NCBI RefSeq assembly: GCF_030067675.1
Contig: NZ_JASJEV010000001.1
Coordinates: forward strand, 62,001 to 126,000
Length of the DNA: 64,000 bases
Origin: Chelatococcus albus
GTDB taxonomy: Bacteria; Pseudomonadota; Alphaproteobacteria; Rhizobiales; Beijerinckiaceae
Reading direction: 5' to 3'
The notes under the pieces were generated by a model, which ran no database searches, was not told where the DNA came from, and was given only the letters and a program-made list of their open reading frames with translations. Of the stretch, positions 46,380 through 54,225 are shown piece by piece. A program made the position numbers and the translations under genes. The stretch's first letter is position 1. The number at the start of each line of letters is the position of its first letter.

Positions 46380-47714
46380 ATGAGCGCAGAGGTCACACCC
46401 ATCCGCACGGCGGCCGAGACGGCGCTCATCGAGCGCTTCAAGGCCGCGAAGGGCGAGCTGCCCGGCGACGGCGAGGTGGCGAAGCGCCGCGAAGAGGCCT
46501 TCGCTCGCATCGAGGCCGCCGGCCTCCCGCATCGCCGCGTCGAGGAGTGGAAATATACCGACCTGCGCGGCCTGATGCGCGAGGCGGCGCCGCTCGCCCC
46601 GCTGCCCTCCGCCGCGGAGGCGGCCGGGGCCATCGCTGCCGCCGAGGCCTTTGCGGCCGTCGACGCCGTGCGGCTGACCTTCGTCAACGGTCATTTCCTG
46701 CCCGGTGCCTCGTCCACGGGCGGGCTGCCTGCCGGCGTCGAGATCGTGCCCCTCGCGGAGGCGCTCGCCAGCGGCCATGCGCTCCTTCGCGAGATGGGAC
46801 GCGTCGCGGTGGGGAAGGACAATGCCGCCCTCGCCCTCAACGCAGCCTTCATGGCCGATGGCGCGGTGATCCGCGTGGCGGATGGCGTGCCCGTCGCGCA
46901 ACCCCTGCATCTGCGCTTCGTCAATACCGGCGCGGCGCCCTTTGCCACCTCGCCGCGCGTGCTCGTTGCGGTCGGCGAAGGGGCCTCGGTCACGCTGCTC
47001 GAGACGCACGAGGGGACGGCCGGCGTCGCCTACCAGACGAACACGGTGGTCGAGATCTTCGCCGGCGCTGGGACCAATGTGTCGCACGTGCGGCTCAACG
47101 CCGAGGGCGACGGGGCGCTGGCGCTCTCGACGCTGGCTGTGTCGCTCGGCGCCGAGGCGCTGTTCAACACGCTCGGTGTCGTCACGGGCAGCGCCGCGGC
47201 GCGGCACCAGCTGTTCCTCGCCTTCGAGGGCGAGGGAAGCAAGGTGTCGATCGGCGGCGCCACGATGATCGGCGGCCGGCAGCACGCCGACACCACGCTC
47301 GTCGTCGACCACGCGGTGCCGGGTTGCGAGAGCCGCGAGCTGTTCAAGACCGTCGTCGACGGCGAGGCGACCGGCGTCTTCCAGGGCAAGATCATCGTCC
47401 GCCCGGACGCGCAGAAGACCGACGGCCGCATGATGTCGGCGGCGCTGCTCCTCTCCGAGACCGGCACGATGAACAACAAGCCGGAGCTCGAGATCTTCGC
47501 CGACGACGTGCAGTGCGCGCACGGCGCGACCTGCGGCGCGCTGGACGAGGACCTGCTCTTCTACCTCATGGCGCGCGGCTTGCCGCGCGGCGAGGCCGAG
47601 GCGCTCCTCGTCCAGGCCTTCCTGGGCGAGGCGATCGAACTTGTCGCACACGAGGGCGTGCGCGAGGCGCTGCTCGGGCGGACGGCCGCCTGGCTCGCCG
47701 CGCGCGCGGCCTGA
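46380..47714 (+). CDS. sufD: Fe-S scaffold partner SufD
   Basis: A 444-residue paralogue of SufB that forms the SufBC2D complex and helps acquire iron. It has RVEEWKYTDLRGLM, NAALALNAAFMADGAVIRV and the conserved end KTDGRMMSAALLLSETGTMNNKPELEIFADDVQCAHGATCG, quoted here only as its parts KPELEIFADDVQCAHGAT and SETGTMNNK. Length is typical for alphaproteobacteria. It is followed by a GC hairpin at 47725-47747 before sufS. Confidence 0.97.
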   Translation: MSAEVTPIRTAAETALIERFKAAKGELPGDGEVAKRREEAFARIEAAGLPHRRVEEWKYTDLRGLMREAAPLAPLPSAAEAAGAIAAAEAFAAVDAVRLTFVNGHFLPGASSTGGLPAGVEIVPLAEALASGHALLREMGRVAVGKDNAALALNAAFMADGAVIRVADGVPVAQPLHLRFVNTGAAPFATSPRVLVAVGEGASVTLLETHEGTAGVAYQTNTVVEIFAGAGTNVSHVRLNAEGDGALALSTLAVSLGAEALFNTLGVVTGSAAARHQLFLAFEGEGSKVSIGGATMIGGRQHADTTLVVDHAVPGCESRELFKTVVDGEATGVFQGKIIVRPDAQKTDGRMMSAALLLSETGTMNNKPELEIFADDVQCAHGATCGALDEDLLFYLMARGLPRGEAEALLVQAFLGEAIELVAHEGVREALLGRTAAWLAARAA

Positions 47715-47724
47715 ACGACCCGTT

Positions 47725-47747
47725 CCGGGCGCGGCGGCCGCGCCCGG
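47725..47747. other. Hairpin inside the suf operon, between sufD and sufS
   Basis: A perfect 10-bp stem CCGGGCGCGG / CCGCGCCCGG with only a 3-nt loop lies 11 nt after the sufD stop. It could be a partial terminator or an mRNA stability element that sets the ratio of scaffold (BCD) to sulfur-donor (SufS) transcripts. No U-tract follows, so complete termination is unlikely. Confidence 0.5.
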
Positions 47748-47751
47748 GACC

Positions 47752-47847
47752 ATGAACCCGGCATCGCTCAGCGACGCGCTGGCCGGTGTCGACGGCGCCC
47801 CCTGGCGCCCCGGGGACGGCTCCGGACCGACGGGAGAACCGTTATGA
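47752..47847 (+). CDS. Possible 31-residue ORF translationally coupled to sufS
   Basis: ATG 47752 opens a 31-codon frame (MNPASLSDALAGVDGAPW, then Gly/Pro-rich) whose TGA at 47845-47847 overlaps the sufS ATG as ATGA. No strong ribosome-binding site precedes it. It sits right after the sufD/sufS hairpin. It may be a coupling peptide for sufS translation or a chance frame. Confidence 0.3.
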   Translation: MNPASLSDALAGVDGAPWRPGDGSGPTGEPL

Positions 47848-49085
47848 ACATCGCTGTTCCGCGTCCCGCCTACGATGTCGAGGCCATTCGCGCCGACTTT
47901 CCGATCCTGTCGCGGAGGGTCTACGGCAAGCCGCTCGTCTATCTCGACAGTGCCGCCTCGGCGCAGAAGCCGCGCGCCGTCATCGACGCGATGGTACAGA
48001 CCTACGAGACGGCCTATGCCAACGTGCATCGTGGCCTGCACTTCATGGCGAATGCGGCGACGGAAGCCTTCGAGGACGCGCGCGAGGCCGTGCGTGGCTT
48101 CATCAATGCCGGCAGTTCCGACGAGATCATCTTCACGCGCTCGGCGACGGAGGCCATCAATCTCGTCGCCGACTCCTACGGCCGCACGGCGATCGGGGAG
48201 GGCGACGAGATCGTGCTCTCCATCATGGAGCACCACTCGAACATCGTGCCCTGGCACTTCCACCGCGAGCGCAAGGGAGCGGTGATCAGATGGGCGCCGG
48301 TGGACGATGACGGCGTCTTCCTTCTCGATGAGTTCGAGCGGCTGCTGACCGAGCGCACGAAGATCGTCGCCATCACGCACATGTCGAACGTGCTCGGCAC
48401 GGTGACACCCGTCAAGGACATCATCCGGATGGCCCATGCGCGGGGCATTCCCGTGCTGGTCGACGGCAGCCAGGGCGCTGTCCACCTGCCCGTCGACGTG
48501 CGCGACCTCGATGCCGACTTCTATGTCTTCACCGGCCACAAGGTGTACGGCCCGACGGGCATCGGCGTGCTATATGGCAAGCGCGAGTGGCTCGAGAGGA
48601 TGCCGCCGTTCAACGGGGGCGGCGAGATGATCGAGACGGTGACGACCGAGACCGTCACCTACAACACGCCGCCTCACCGCTTCGAGGCCGGCACGCCGCC
48701 GATCGTGCAGGCGATCGGGCTCGGCGCCGCGGTCCGCTATGTTGAGCGGCTGGGGCGCGAGGCAATCCTGGCGCACGAGGAGATGCTTCGGGATTACGCC
48801 CATGCGCGCCTCGGCGCGATGAATTCCATCAGGATCATCGGCCGCGCTCCGCACAAGGGGGCGATCCTCGCGTTCGAGATGAAGGGAGCGCACGCCCACG
48901 ACGTCGCCACCGTCATCGACCGCTCCGGCATTGCGGTGCGAGCCGGGACGCATTGCGCCATGCCGCTGCTCGCCCGCTTCGGGACGACGGCGACCTGCAG
49001 GGCTTCATTTGCGCTGTACAACACGCTCGACGAGGTGGATAAGCTCGCCGACGCTTTGACCAAGGCCGAGCAGCTGTTCGCCTGA
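47844..49085 (+). CDS. sufS: Cysteine desulfurase SufS
   Basis: A 413-residue class II desulfurase, the usual sulfur donor for SufBCD, typically stimulated by SufE or SufU (neither seen here). It has VYLDSAASAQKP, YANVHRGLHFMANAAT, FTRSATEAINLVA, the PLP lysine in FTGHKVYGPTGIGVLYG, and the catalytic cysteine in RAGTHCAMPLLARFG. ATG 47844 follows GGGAGAACCGTT. It is the second desulfurase of the operon; the IscS type leads it at 42754. This double set is common in Hyphomicrobiales. Confidence 0.97.
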   Translation: MNIAVPRPAYDVEAIRADFPILSRRVYGKPLVYLDSAASAQKPRAVIDAMVQTYETAYANVHRGLHFMANAATEAFEDAREAVRGFINAGSSDEIIFTRSATEAINLVADSYGRTAIGEGDEIVLSIMEHHSNIVPWHFHRERKGAVIRWAPVDDDGVFLLDEFERLLTERTKIVAITHMSNVLGTVTPVKDIIRMAHARGIPVLVDGSQGAVHLPVDVRDLDADFYVFTGHKVYGPTGIGVLYGKREWLERMPPFNGGGEMIETVTTETVTYNTPPHRFEAGTPPIVQAIGLGAAVRYVERLGREAILAHEEMLRDYAHARLGAMNSIRIIGRAPHKGAILAFEMKGAHAHDVATVIDRSGIAVRAGTHCAMPLLARFGTTATCRASFALYNTLDEVDKLADALTKAEQLFA

Positions 49086-49096
49086 GGAGATCTGCA

Positions 49097-49486
49097 GTGA
49101 CTGACGCTTCCGCACCGGTCGCCGACGCGAGGCCCAATAGCCCGACCATCGCTTCGCCGTCGAGCCTCTCCGCCGACGAGCTGGAGCGGCTGACCGACGA
49201 CATCATCGCCGCGCTGAAGACGGTCTATGACCCCGAGATCCCGGCCGACATCTACGAGCTCGGCCTGATCTACCGCGTGGACATCGACGACGACCGCAAC
49301 GTCACGATCGACATGACGCTGACCGCGCCGGGCTGCCCGGTGGCCGGCGAGATGCCGGGCTGGGTGGAGAATGCCGTGTCGGCCGTGCACGGCATCCAGG
49401 GCGTGACGGTCAACATGGTCTTCGATCCGCCGTGGGACCAGAGCCGCATGTCGGACGAGGCGCGCGTCGCCCTCGACATGTGGTGA
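49097..49486 (+). CDS. sufT: SUF-system assembly protein SufT (DUF59/MIP18 family)
   Basis: A 129-residue protein of the DUF59 family, involved in Fe-S maturation of target proteins, related to the eukaryotic MIP18. The core is VYDPEIPADIYELGLIYRVDI and TLTAPGCPVAGEMPGWVENAV with the conserved Cys, then PPWDQSRMSDEARVALDMW. The N-terminal 30 residues are a polar extension. GTG 49097 is chosen because GAGGAG lies 8 nt upstream; sufS stops 11 nt before. Its place in the operon supports the assignment. Confidence 0.95.
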   Translation: MTDASAPVADARPNSPTIASPSSLSADELERLTDDIIAALKTVYDPEIPADIYELGLIYRVDIDDDRNVTIDMTLTAPGCPVAGEMPGWVENAVSAVHGIQGVTVNMVFDPPWDQSRMSDEARVALDMW

Positions 49487-49503
49487 GCGCACGAGGCGCC
49501 GTC

Positions 49504-49944
49504 ATGGCCGAGACCCTCGCAGAACGCGCGCCGCCCCGCCTCCGCGGCGTCCTCGAGACGGCGCTCTACGTGGATGACCTCGGCAAGGCCGCCCGGTTCT
49601 ACGAGGATCTCTTCGCCCTGCCGGCCCTCTTCGCCGACGATCGGCTCGTCGCACTCGATGTCGGCGGACGCAGCGTCCTGCTCCTGTTCAAGCGGGGGAC
49701 AACCCTCGAGGAGATCAGGATGCCGGGCGGCACCATCCCGCCGCACGACGGGGACGGGCCCCTGCACGTTGCTTTCGCCATCGCGCGGGAGGACCTGCCC
49801 GCGTGGGAGGAGAGGCTTGCCGAGCGCGCCGTCGCCATCGAGGGGCGCACCCGCTGGCCGCGCGGCGGCGAGAGCATCTATTTCCGCGATCCGGACGGGC
49901 ACCTCCTGGAGCTCGTCACGCCCGGCGTGTGGAGCACCTATTGA
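49504..49944 (+). CDS. VOC-superfamily (glyoxalase/dioxygenase-like) protein
   Basis: A 146-residue protein with one vicinal-oxygen-chelate module: LETALYVDDLGKAARFYEDL at the start, LHVAFAIAREDLPAWEERL in the centre and SIYFRDPDGHLLELVTPG at the end (metal Glu in LLELVTP). Members bind a metal and act on or bind small organics such as methylglyoxal adducts or antibiotics; the substrate here is unknown. ATG 49504 is 17 nt after sufT. It sits within the suf gene run and may share its transcript. Confidence 0.88.
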   Translation: MAETLAERAPPRLRGVLETALYVDDLGKAARFYEDLFALPALFADDRLVALDVGGRSVLLLFKRGTTLEEIRMPGGTIPPHDGDGPLHVAFAIAREDLPAWEERLAERAVAIEGRTRWPRGGESIYFRDPDGHLLELVTPGVWSTY

Positions 49945-50085
49945 GGGCGCGGCGCATGCCGATGCGGTTGCGCGAGGTGCCGGTGGCACGTGCGGGCCTC
50001 CCTCGACCGGCGGGCGCCGAGCGATTATCTTCTGTGCAGAGCTGTTGTTCGTAGGGCCTTGAACCCTGCCTGGAGGACAGACGGA

Positions 50086-50472
50086 ATGGGTGCTTCCCGC
50101 ACCAAGCTCAAGGTGATGAGCCTGACCGACGCGGCGGCCGACCGTGTCAAGGAGATCATGGCCAAGGCCGGCAGGCCGATCGCCGGCGTGCGCGTCGGCG
50201 TGAAGAAGGGCGGCTGTGCCGGCATGGAGTACACCATGGAATATGCCGAGAGCATCGCCCCCGGCGACGAGATCGTAGAGGACAAGGGCGTGACGCTCCT
50301 CGTCGATCCCAAGGCGGTGCTGTTCCTCCTCGGCACGGAGATGGACTACAGGATCGATAAGCTGTCGGCGCAGTTCGTCTTCAACAATCCCAACCAGACC
50401 TCCGCCTGCGGCTGCGGCGAGTCGGTCGCCATCACGCCCGCCAAGGCCGAGACGCTGGCAGCGGCGTCCTGA
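50086..50472 (+). CDS. sufA: A-type Fe-S carrier (SufA/IscA family)
   Basis: A 128-residue carrier that receives clusters from SufBCD and passes them on. The three ligand cysteines are in GVKKGGCAGMEY and SACGCGES (C-x63-C-x-C spacing, as in the family). ATG 50086 has TGGAGGA at 50071-50077. The protein is slightly long at the N-terminus (GASRTKLKVMSLTDAAA). It is the last Fe-S gene of the group and lies 141 nt after the VOC gene, so it may have its own promoter. Confidence 0.96.
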   Translation: MGASRTKLKVMSLTDAAADRVKEIMAKAGRPIAGVRVGVKKGGCAGMEYTMEYAESIAPGDEIVEDKGVTLLVDPKAVLFLLGTEMDYRIDKLSAQFVFNNPNQTSACGCGESVAITPAKAETLAAAS

Positions 50473-50476
50473 ACCG

Positions 50477-50800
50477 TTGGACACAGCCTCGATCCTCGAT
50501 CTCTTCGCGGCATTCGGGCCGGTGAGCGTGCGTCGCATGTTTGGCGGGCACGGGATCTATCGCGACGGCGTCATGTTCGCGCTCGAAGCCGAAGGTGAGA
50601 TCTATGCCAAGGCGGATGGCGAGACGGAAGGCGCGTTCCGTGCGGCCGGAAGCGCTCCCTTTGCCTATGACACGAAGGACGGCAGGCACGTCGTGATGTC
50701 TTACTGGCGCCTGCCCGACGAGGCGCTCGAAGATCCCGACGCATTGAAGCACTGGGCCGAATTGGCGCTCGCGGCCGCACGGCGGGGGAAGAAGCGCTGA
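50477..50800 (+). CDS. TfoX N-terminal-domain protein
   Basis: 107 residues. LFAAFGPVSVRRMFGGHGIYRDGVMFAL and YWRLPDEALEDPDALKHW match the TfoX/Sxy N-terminal domain only; the C-terminal TfoX domain is absent. Full TfoX controls competence in gammaproteobacteria; single-domain forms in alphaproteobacteria have no clear role. The start is TTG 50477 (4 nt after the sufA stop), since no ATG or GTG precedes the conserved LDLFAAFG. Its TGA is followed by a convergent cyclase gene 14 nt away. Confidence 0.88.
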   Translation: MDTASILDLFAAFGPVSVRRMFGGHGIYRDGVMFALEAEGEIYAKADGETEGAFRAAGSAPFAYDTKDGRHVVMSYWRLPDEALEDPDALKHWAELALAAARRGKKR

Positions 50801-50813
50801 CGAGGTGCCCGCA

Positions 50814-51863
50814 TCACGCGACGTTGGCGACGAGTTCCGTCTCGGTCGTCGTGCGGTTGCGTCCCAGGCGCTTTGCGAGGAGCAGACACTGATCGGCACG
50901 CTCCAGCAGGGAGGAGGCGGTATCGCCCTTGCGCAGCACGGCGACGCCGAGCGACAGCGTCACCCGTCCCAGCGACTCGCCCGTGGAGCGCTTCACCAGT
51001 TCGCGCGACATCACCGTCTGGCGGATCGTTTCGGCGATGCCATGCGCCGTTTCCAGCAGCGTGTCCGGCAGCAGGACCGCGAATTCCTCGCCGCCGAACC
51101 GCGCGAGCGTCGCCTTCGTCTTCACCTTCTCGCGCATGGTGGCGCCGACGAGGCGCAACACCTGGTCGCCCGTCAGATGGCCGTAGGTATCGTTGAAATG
51201 CTTGAAATGGTCGACGTCGATCATGACGAGCGCCAGCGGCGTCCGGCTGACGGTCGCGTGGTCGATAGCCTTCACCAGCATCTCGTCGAAGTGCCGCCGG
51301 TTGGCGACACCCGTCAGGGCGTCGGTGAGGGCGTCGAGCCGCACGGCCTCGAGGGACTCGCGCAGCGACGAGATCTCGCCACGCGTTTCGCGCAGGCGCG
51401 CTTCGAGGGTCTTGTTCGTCGCGGCCGCGTCGCGCGTCGCGAGCACGAGCGCCTCGACGATGCTGCGCAACCGCGCCCGGTCGACGGTTTCGGTGAGGTC
51501 CTTGGAAATGGTCACCAGGGACTCGCCGTATCGCGCCGTCGACCCCATGGCGAGGTCGAACATCTCCATGACCTGGTCGATCTCGGCGAGCACGCTCAGG
51601 CTCGCACGCTCGGCGTGATGCGAGAAGCGGTGCGGCGACAGATGCGTGTCGTAGAGCTCGTCGATGTCGGCGTCGCTCAGGCGGCCGTTGAGTCCGAGCA
51701 GCCGGTCGACGGCCGCGGTCAGCGCCGGCCTTTGCGCCGAGACATAGGTGAACCACAGCTCGTAGCTGCGCGGATGAGCAGGAGCCCCCAGCGCCTTCAG
51801 GCGCTCGAAGGCTGCCTCGCCAATGGCATAGGTCGGATTGACTTCGGCGTTCTGCCCGGTCAT
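50814..51863 (-). CDS. GGDEF-domain diguanylate cyclase, cytoplasmic
   Basis: About 349 residues. The N-terminal 170 residues are helical and soluble with no transmembrane segment and no known sensor that I recognise (conserved LGAPAHPRSYELWFTYVSA). A coiled linker (LEARLRETRGEISSLRESLEAVR) leads to a GGDEF domain with DALTGVANRRHFDE, VMIDVDHFKHFNDTYGH and the active site RFGGEEFAVLLPD. The inhibitory RxxD site upstream of GGEEF reads KTKA, so feedback by c-di-GMP is likely weak or absent. It makes c-di-GMP from GTP. ATG 51863 chosen over 51887. Confidence 0.93.
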   Translation of the reverse strand: MTGQNAEVNPTYAIGEAAFERLKALGAPAHPRSYELWFTYVSAQRPALTAAVDRLLGLNGRLSDADIDELYDTHLSPHRFSHHAERASLSVLAEIDQVMEMFDLAMGSTARYGESLVTISKDLTETVDRARLRSIVEALVLATRDAAATNKTLEARLRETRGEISSLRESLEAVRLDALTDALTGVANRRHFDEMLVKAIDHATVSRTPLALVMIDVDHFKHFNDTYGHLTGDQVLRLVGATMREKVKTKATLARFGGEEFAVLLPDTLLETAHGIAETIRQTVMSRELVKRSTGESLGRVTLSLGVAVLRKGDTASSLLERADQCLLLAKRLGRNRTTTETELVANVA

Positions 51864-52090
51864 GCGTCCGCAACCCCTCAAGCGCACGGTGGGTCGAGCT
51901 TATCGCTCAGCGTGCTTTCTCGTCAGTTAAGACGGAAGGGGTGAAATGGCGCAATCCACATGCCGCGGCCGTCTTGTTCGTGCGCAGATCCGCGCGTCGC
52001 TACCAGGACACCGGCGCCGGCCGCCGCGCAAGGCCGCGCTCCATCCCCGTCGCTGTGAGGTCGCTCGCCGACGCCGCAGATGGTATCGGC

Positions 52091-53512
52091 TCAGTCCTGC
52101 TCGGTCGCGGCCGCGGCCTTGCCGATCCGCACCGGGCGGAGCAGGAAGGCAGGGACGTGGTCCCCCAGCCCGACCACGGGCGGGCCGTCGTCATTGTCGC
52201 GCCGACGCTGGCTCGAGACCGGCGGCATCGCCCGCCCGGGCGAGGGAACATGCGAGCGTGCTTCGCTCTCCCGCGGCCGGGAGCGCCCGCCCCGGCTGCC
52301 GCGGCCCTCGCGGCCTTCCTCGCCGCGTCCGCCACGGCGCCGCGGCCGCTCGTCGCTTGCCGGCTCGCTGTCGAGATCGGGAGACAGCTTCGCTCCCTCC
52401 CATTCGATCGACTGGTTGGTCAGCTTCTCGATGGCCGAAAGCGCCTTCTCGTCGGCGCTGGTCACGATCGTCGCGGCATAGCCCGAGCGACCGGCGCGCC
52501 CCGTGCGGCCGATGCGATGGACGTAATCCTCTGCGTGGTGCGGCACGTCGAAATTGAAGACGTGGCTCACGTCCGGAATGTCCAGCCCGCGGGCGGCGAC
52601 GTCGCTCGCGACGAGGAGGGTGATTTCCCCGTTGCGGAAGCTGTCGAGAGCCTGCATGCGCGAGCGCTGGTCCATGTCGCCGTGCAGGGCGGCCACGTTG
52701 AACCCGTGCTTCTCCAGCGACCGGTGCAGGATGGCGACATCGCGCTTGCGGTTGCAGAAGATGATGGCGTTCTTCAGGTCCTCGGCGCTGCGGATGAGGC
52801 GGCGCAGCACTTCGCGCTTCTGGTGCGCCTCGCGGCCGGAGGCAACGAGGCGCTGCGTGATGGTCGCCGCCGTCGTGGAAGCGCGCGCCACTTCCACCCG
52901 CGCCGGATTGTGGAGGAATGTGTCGACCAGACGCTGAATCTCCGGCGGCATGGTCGCGGAGAAGAACAGCGTCTGCCGCGTGAAGGGCACGAGACGGCAG
53001 ATGCGCTCGATGTCCGGGATGAAGCCCATATCGAGCATGCGGTCCGCCTCGTCGATGACGAGGATCTCGATGCCCGTGAGCAGAAGCTTTCCACGCTCCA
53101 CGTGATCGAGCAGCCGGCCGGGTGTCGCGATCAACACGTCGGCGCCGCGCGTGATCTTCGCGTCCTGGTCGCCGAACGACACGCCGCCGATGAGAAGGGC
53201 AACGGACAGCTTATGGTTGGCGCCGTACTTGGCGAAGCTGTCCTCCACCTGCGCGGCGAGCTCGCGGGTGGGCTCGAGGATCAGCGTACGCGGCATCCGC
53301 GCGCGGGCGCGCCCACCCTCGAGGACAGTAAGCATCGGCAGGGTGAAGGCGGCGGTCTTGCCGGTGCCCGTCTGCGCGATGCCGAGCACGTCCCTGCGCT
53401 GCAGAACATGCGGGATCGCCGCGGCCTGAATGGGGGTCGGCTCGCTGTAGCCGGCGGCGGTGACAGCCTGGAGAACCTTCTCGCTGAGGCCGAGATCGGA
53501 AAATGACATCAT
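52091..53512 (-). CDS. DEAD-box RNA helicase (RhlE-like)
   Basis: 473 residues. The helicase motifs are in order: Q motif (GYSEPTPIQAAAIP), Walker A AQTGTGKTAAF, PTRELA, TPGRLLDH, DEAD in VIDEADRMLDMGF, SAT, then in domain 2 FCNRKRDVAILH, ASDVAARGLDIPDV and HRIGRTGRAGR. The C-terminal 90 residues are Arg/Gly/Glu-rich (RRRGGRGEEGREGRGSRGG), an RNA-binding tail. Such helicases help rRNA maturation and the RNA degradosome, often in cold. Tandem ATG at 53512/53509 start the conserved MSFSDLGLSE. Confidence 0.96.
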   Translation of the reverse strand: MMSFSDLGLSEKVLQAVTAAGYSEPTPIQAAAIPHVLQRRDVLGIAQTGTGKTAAFTLPMLTVLEGGRARARMPRTLILEPTRELAAQVEDSFAKYGANHKLSVALLIGGVSFGDQDAKITRGADVLIATPGRLLDHVERGKLLLTGIEILVIDEADRMLDMGFIPDIERICRLVPFTRQTLFFSATMPPEIQRLVDTFLHNPARVEVARASTTAATITQRLVASGREAHQKREVLRRLIRSAEDLKNAIIFCNRKRDVAILHRSLEKHGFNVAALHGDMDQRSRMQALDSFRNGEITLLVASDVAARGLDIPDVSHVFNFDVPHHAEDYVHRIGRTGRAGRSGYAATIVTSADEKALSAIEKLTNQSIEWEGAKLSPDLDSEPASDERPRRRGGRGEEGREGRGSRGGRSRPRESEARSHVPSPGRAMPPVSSQRRRDNDDGPPVVGLGDHVPAFLLRPVRIGKAAAATEQD

Positions 53513-53808
53513 GGTCCGTGACGATGCGTCCGCGGAGGCACGTGGGTTCGTTTCGACCGGGACGGTTGGACCGATCAAGCGGTCCGCTTACGGTCGCTCG
53601 ATTGCGACGCCTGCGCGGAACATAAGAGGATCGTGTCCGATGTCAACGCGGGCCTTGACAAGAAACGGGCCGAAGTGGCTGAGGCAGGCAACCGGGCGAT
53701 CGCGCACACTGCGCCGGGCCGGCAGGCACTCCTGGACGAAGCCGGATTGCCGCTTTGTCCTGCACGGGGCGAATCACGGGGGCGACCGGCCGAGCCGCGC
53801 CCGCGCAT

Positions 53809-54108
53809 TCAACGCGTGTCGTCCGCGCGGCAGGGATCGATCCGCGTGCGCTCAACCAGCCTGCCAACGGAGCCGGTGACGATCGGGTCGACGGGCTCGC
53901 GCGCCGCCGGCATTCCGCCACGGGCGACGATGCCGTTCGCCCGTTCGCGGTCCGCCCGGACCGTCTCGGCAGCGGTCCCGAGATCGCCCATCGTCGCGGA
54001 CGATATCCAATTGGCGGCGATCACCGAGAGGAAGGCGATGACAGCGGCCAGTTTGGCCATTTCGACCGGGGCGCTGCCACCGCGGTGACGCAGGAACTCA
54101 CGCAACAT
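53809..54108 (-). CDS. Small single-helix protein resembling a Flp/type IVb pilin
   Basis: 99 residues. LREFLRHRGGSAPVEMAKLAAVIAFL has a basic leader, a Gly, then S-A-P-V-E, which puts Glu at position +5 before a hydrophobic helix. This is the pattern of Flp prepilins cut by TadV-type peptidases. The rest is short and polar. It is unusual in that the mature part is longer than most Flp pilins and no tad/cpa genes lie near. The ribosome-binding site is weak. It might be a diverged TadE-like or unrelated membrane protein. Confidence 0.5.
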   Translation of the reverse strand: MLREFLRHRGGSAPVEMAKLAAVIAFLSVIAANWISSATMGDLGTAAETVRADRERANGIVARGGMPAAREPVDPIVTGSVGRLVERTRIDPCRADDTR

Positions 54109-54225
54109 GGAAAACCCATCGTGCGCCTGAGGCGCTCAAATCCGCACGGCGGGAGATTCGACGATCAACCTTAACATCGGGTATCCGCCTCTGCCGGCGA
54201 TGCGCGCCATCGGCGTCGGCGGACC

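Noticed and set aside
51941-53506. Long plus-strand frame opposite the DEAD-box gene
   Set aside because: It is the antisense shadow of a helicase with all motifs in order.
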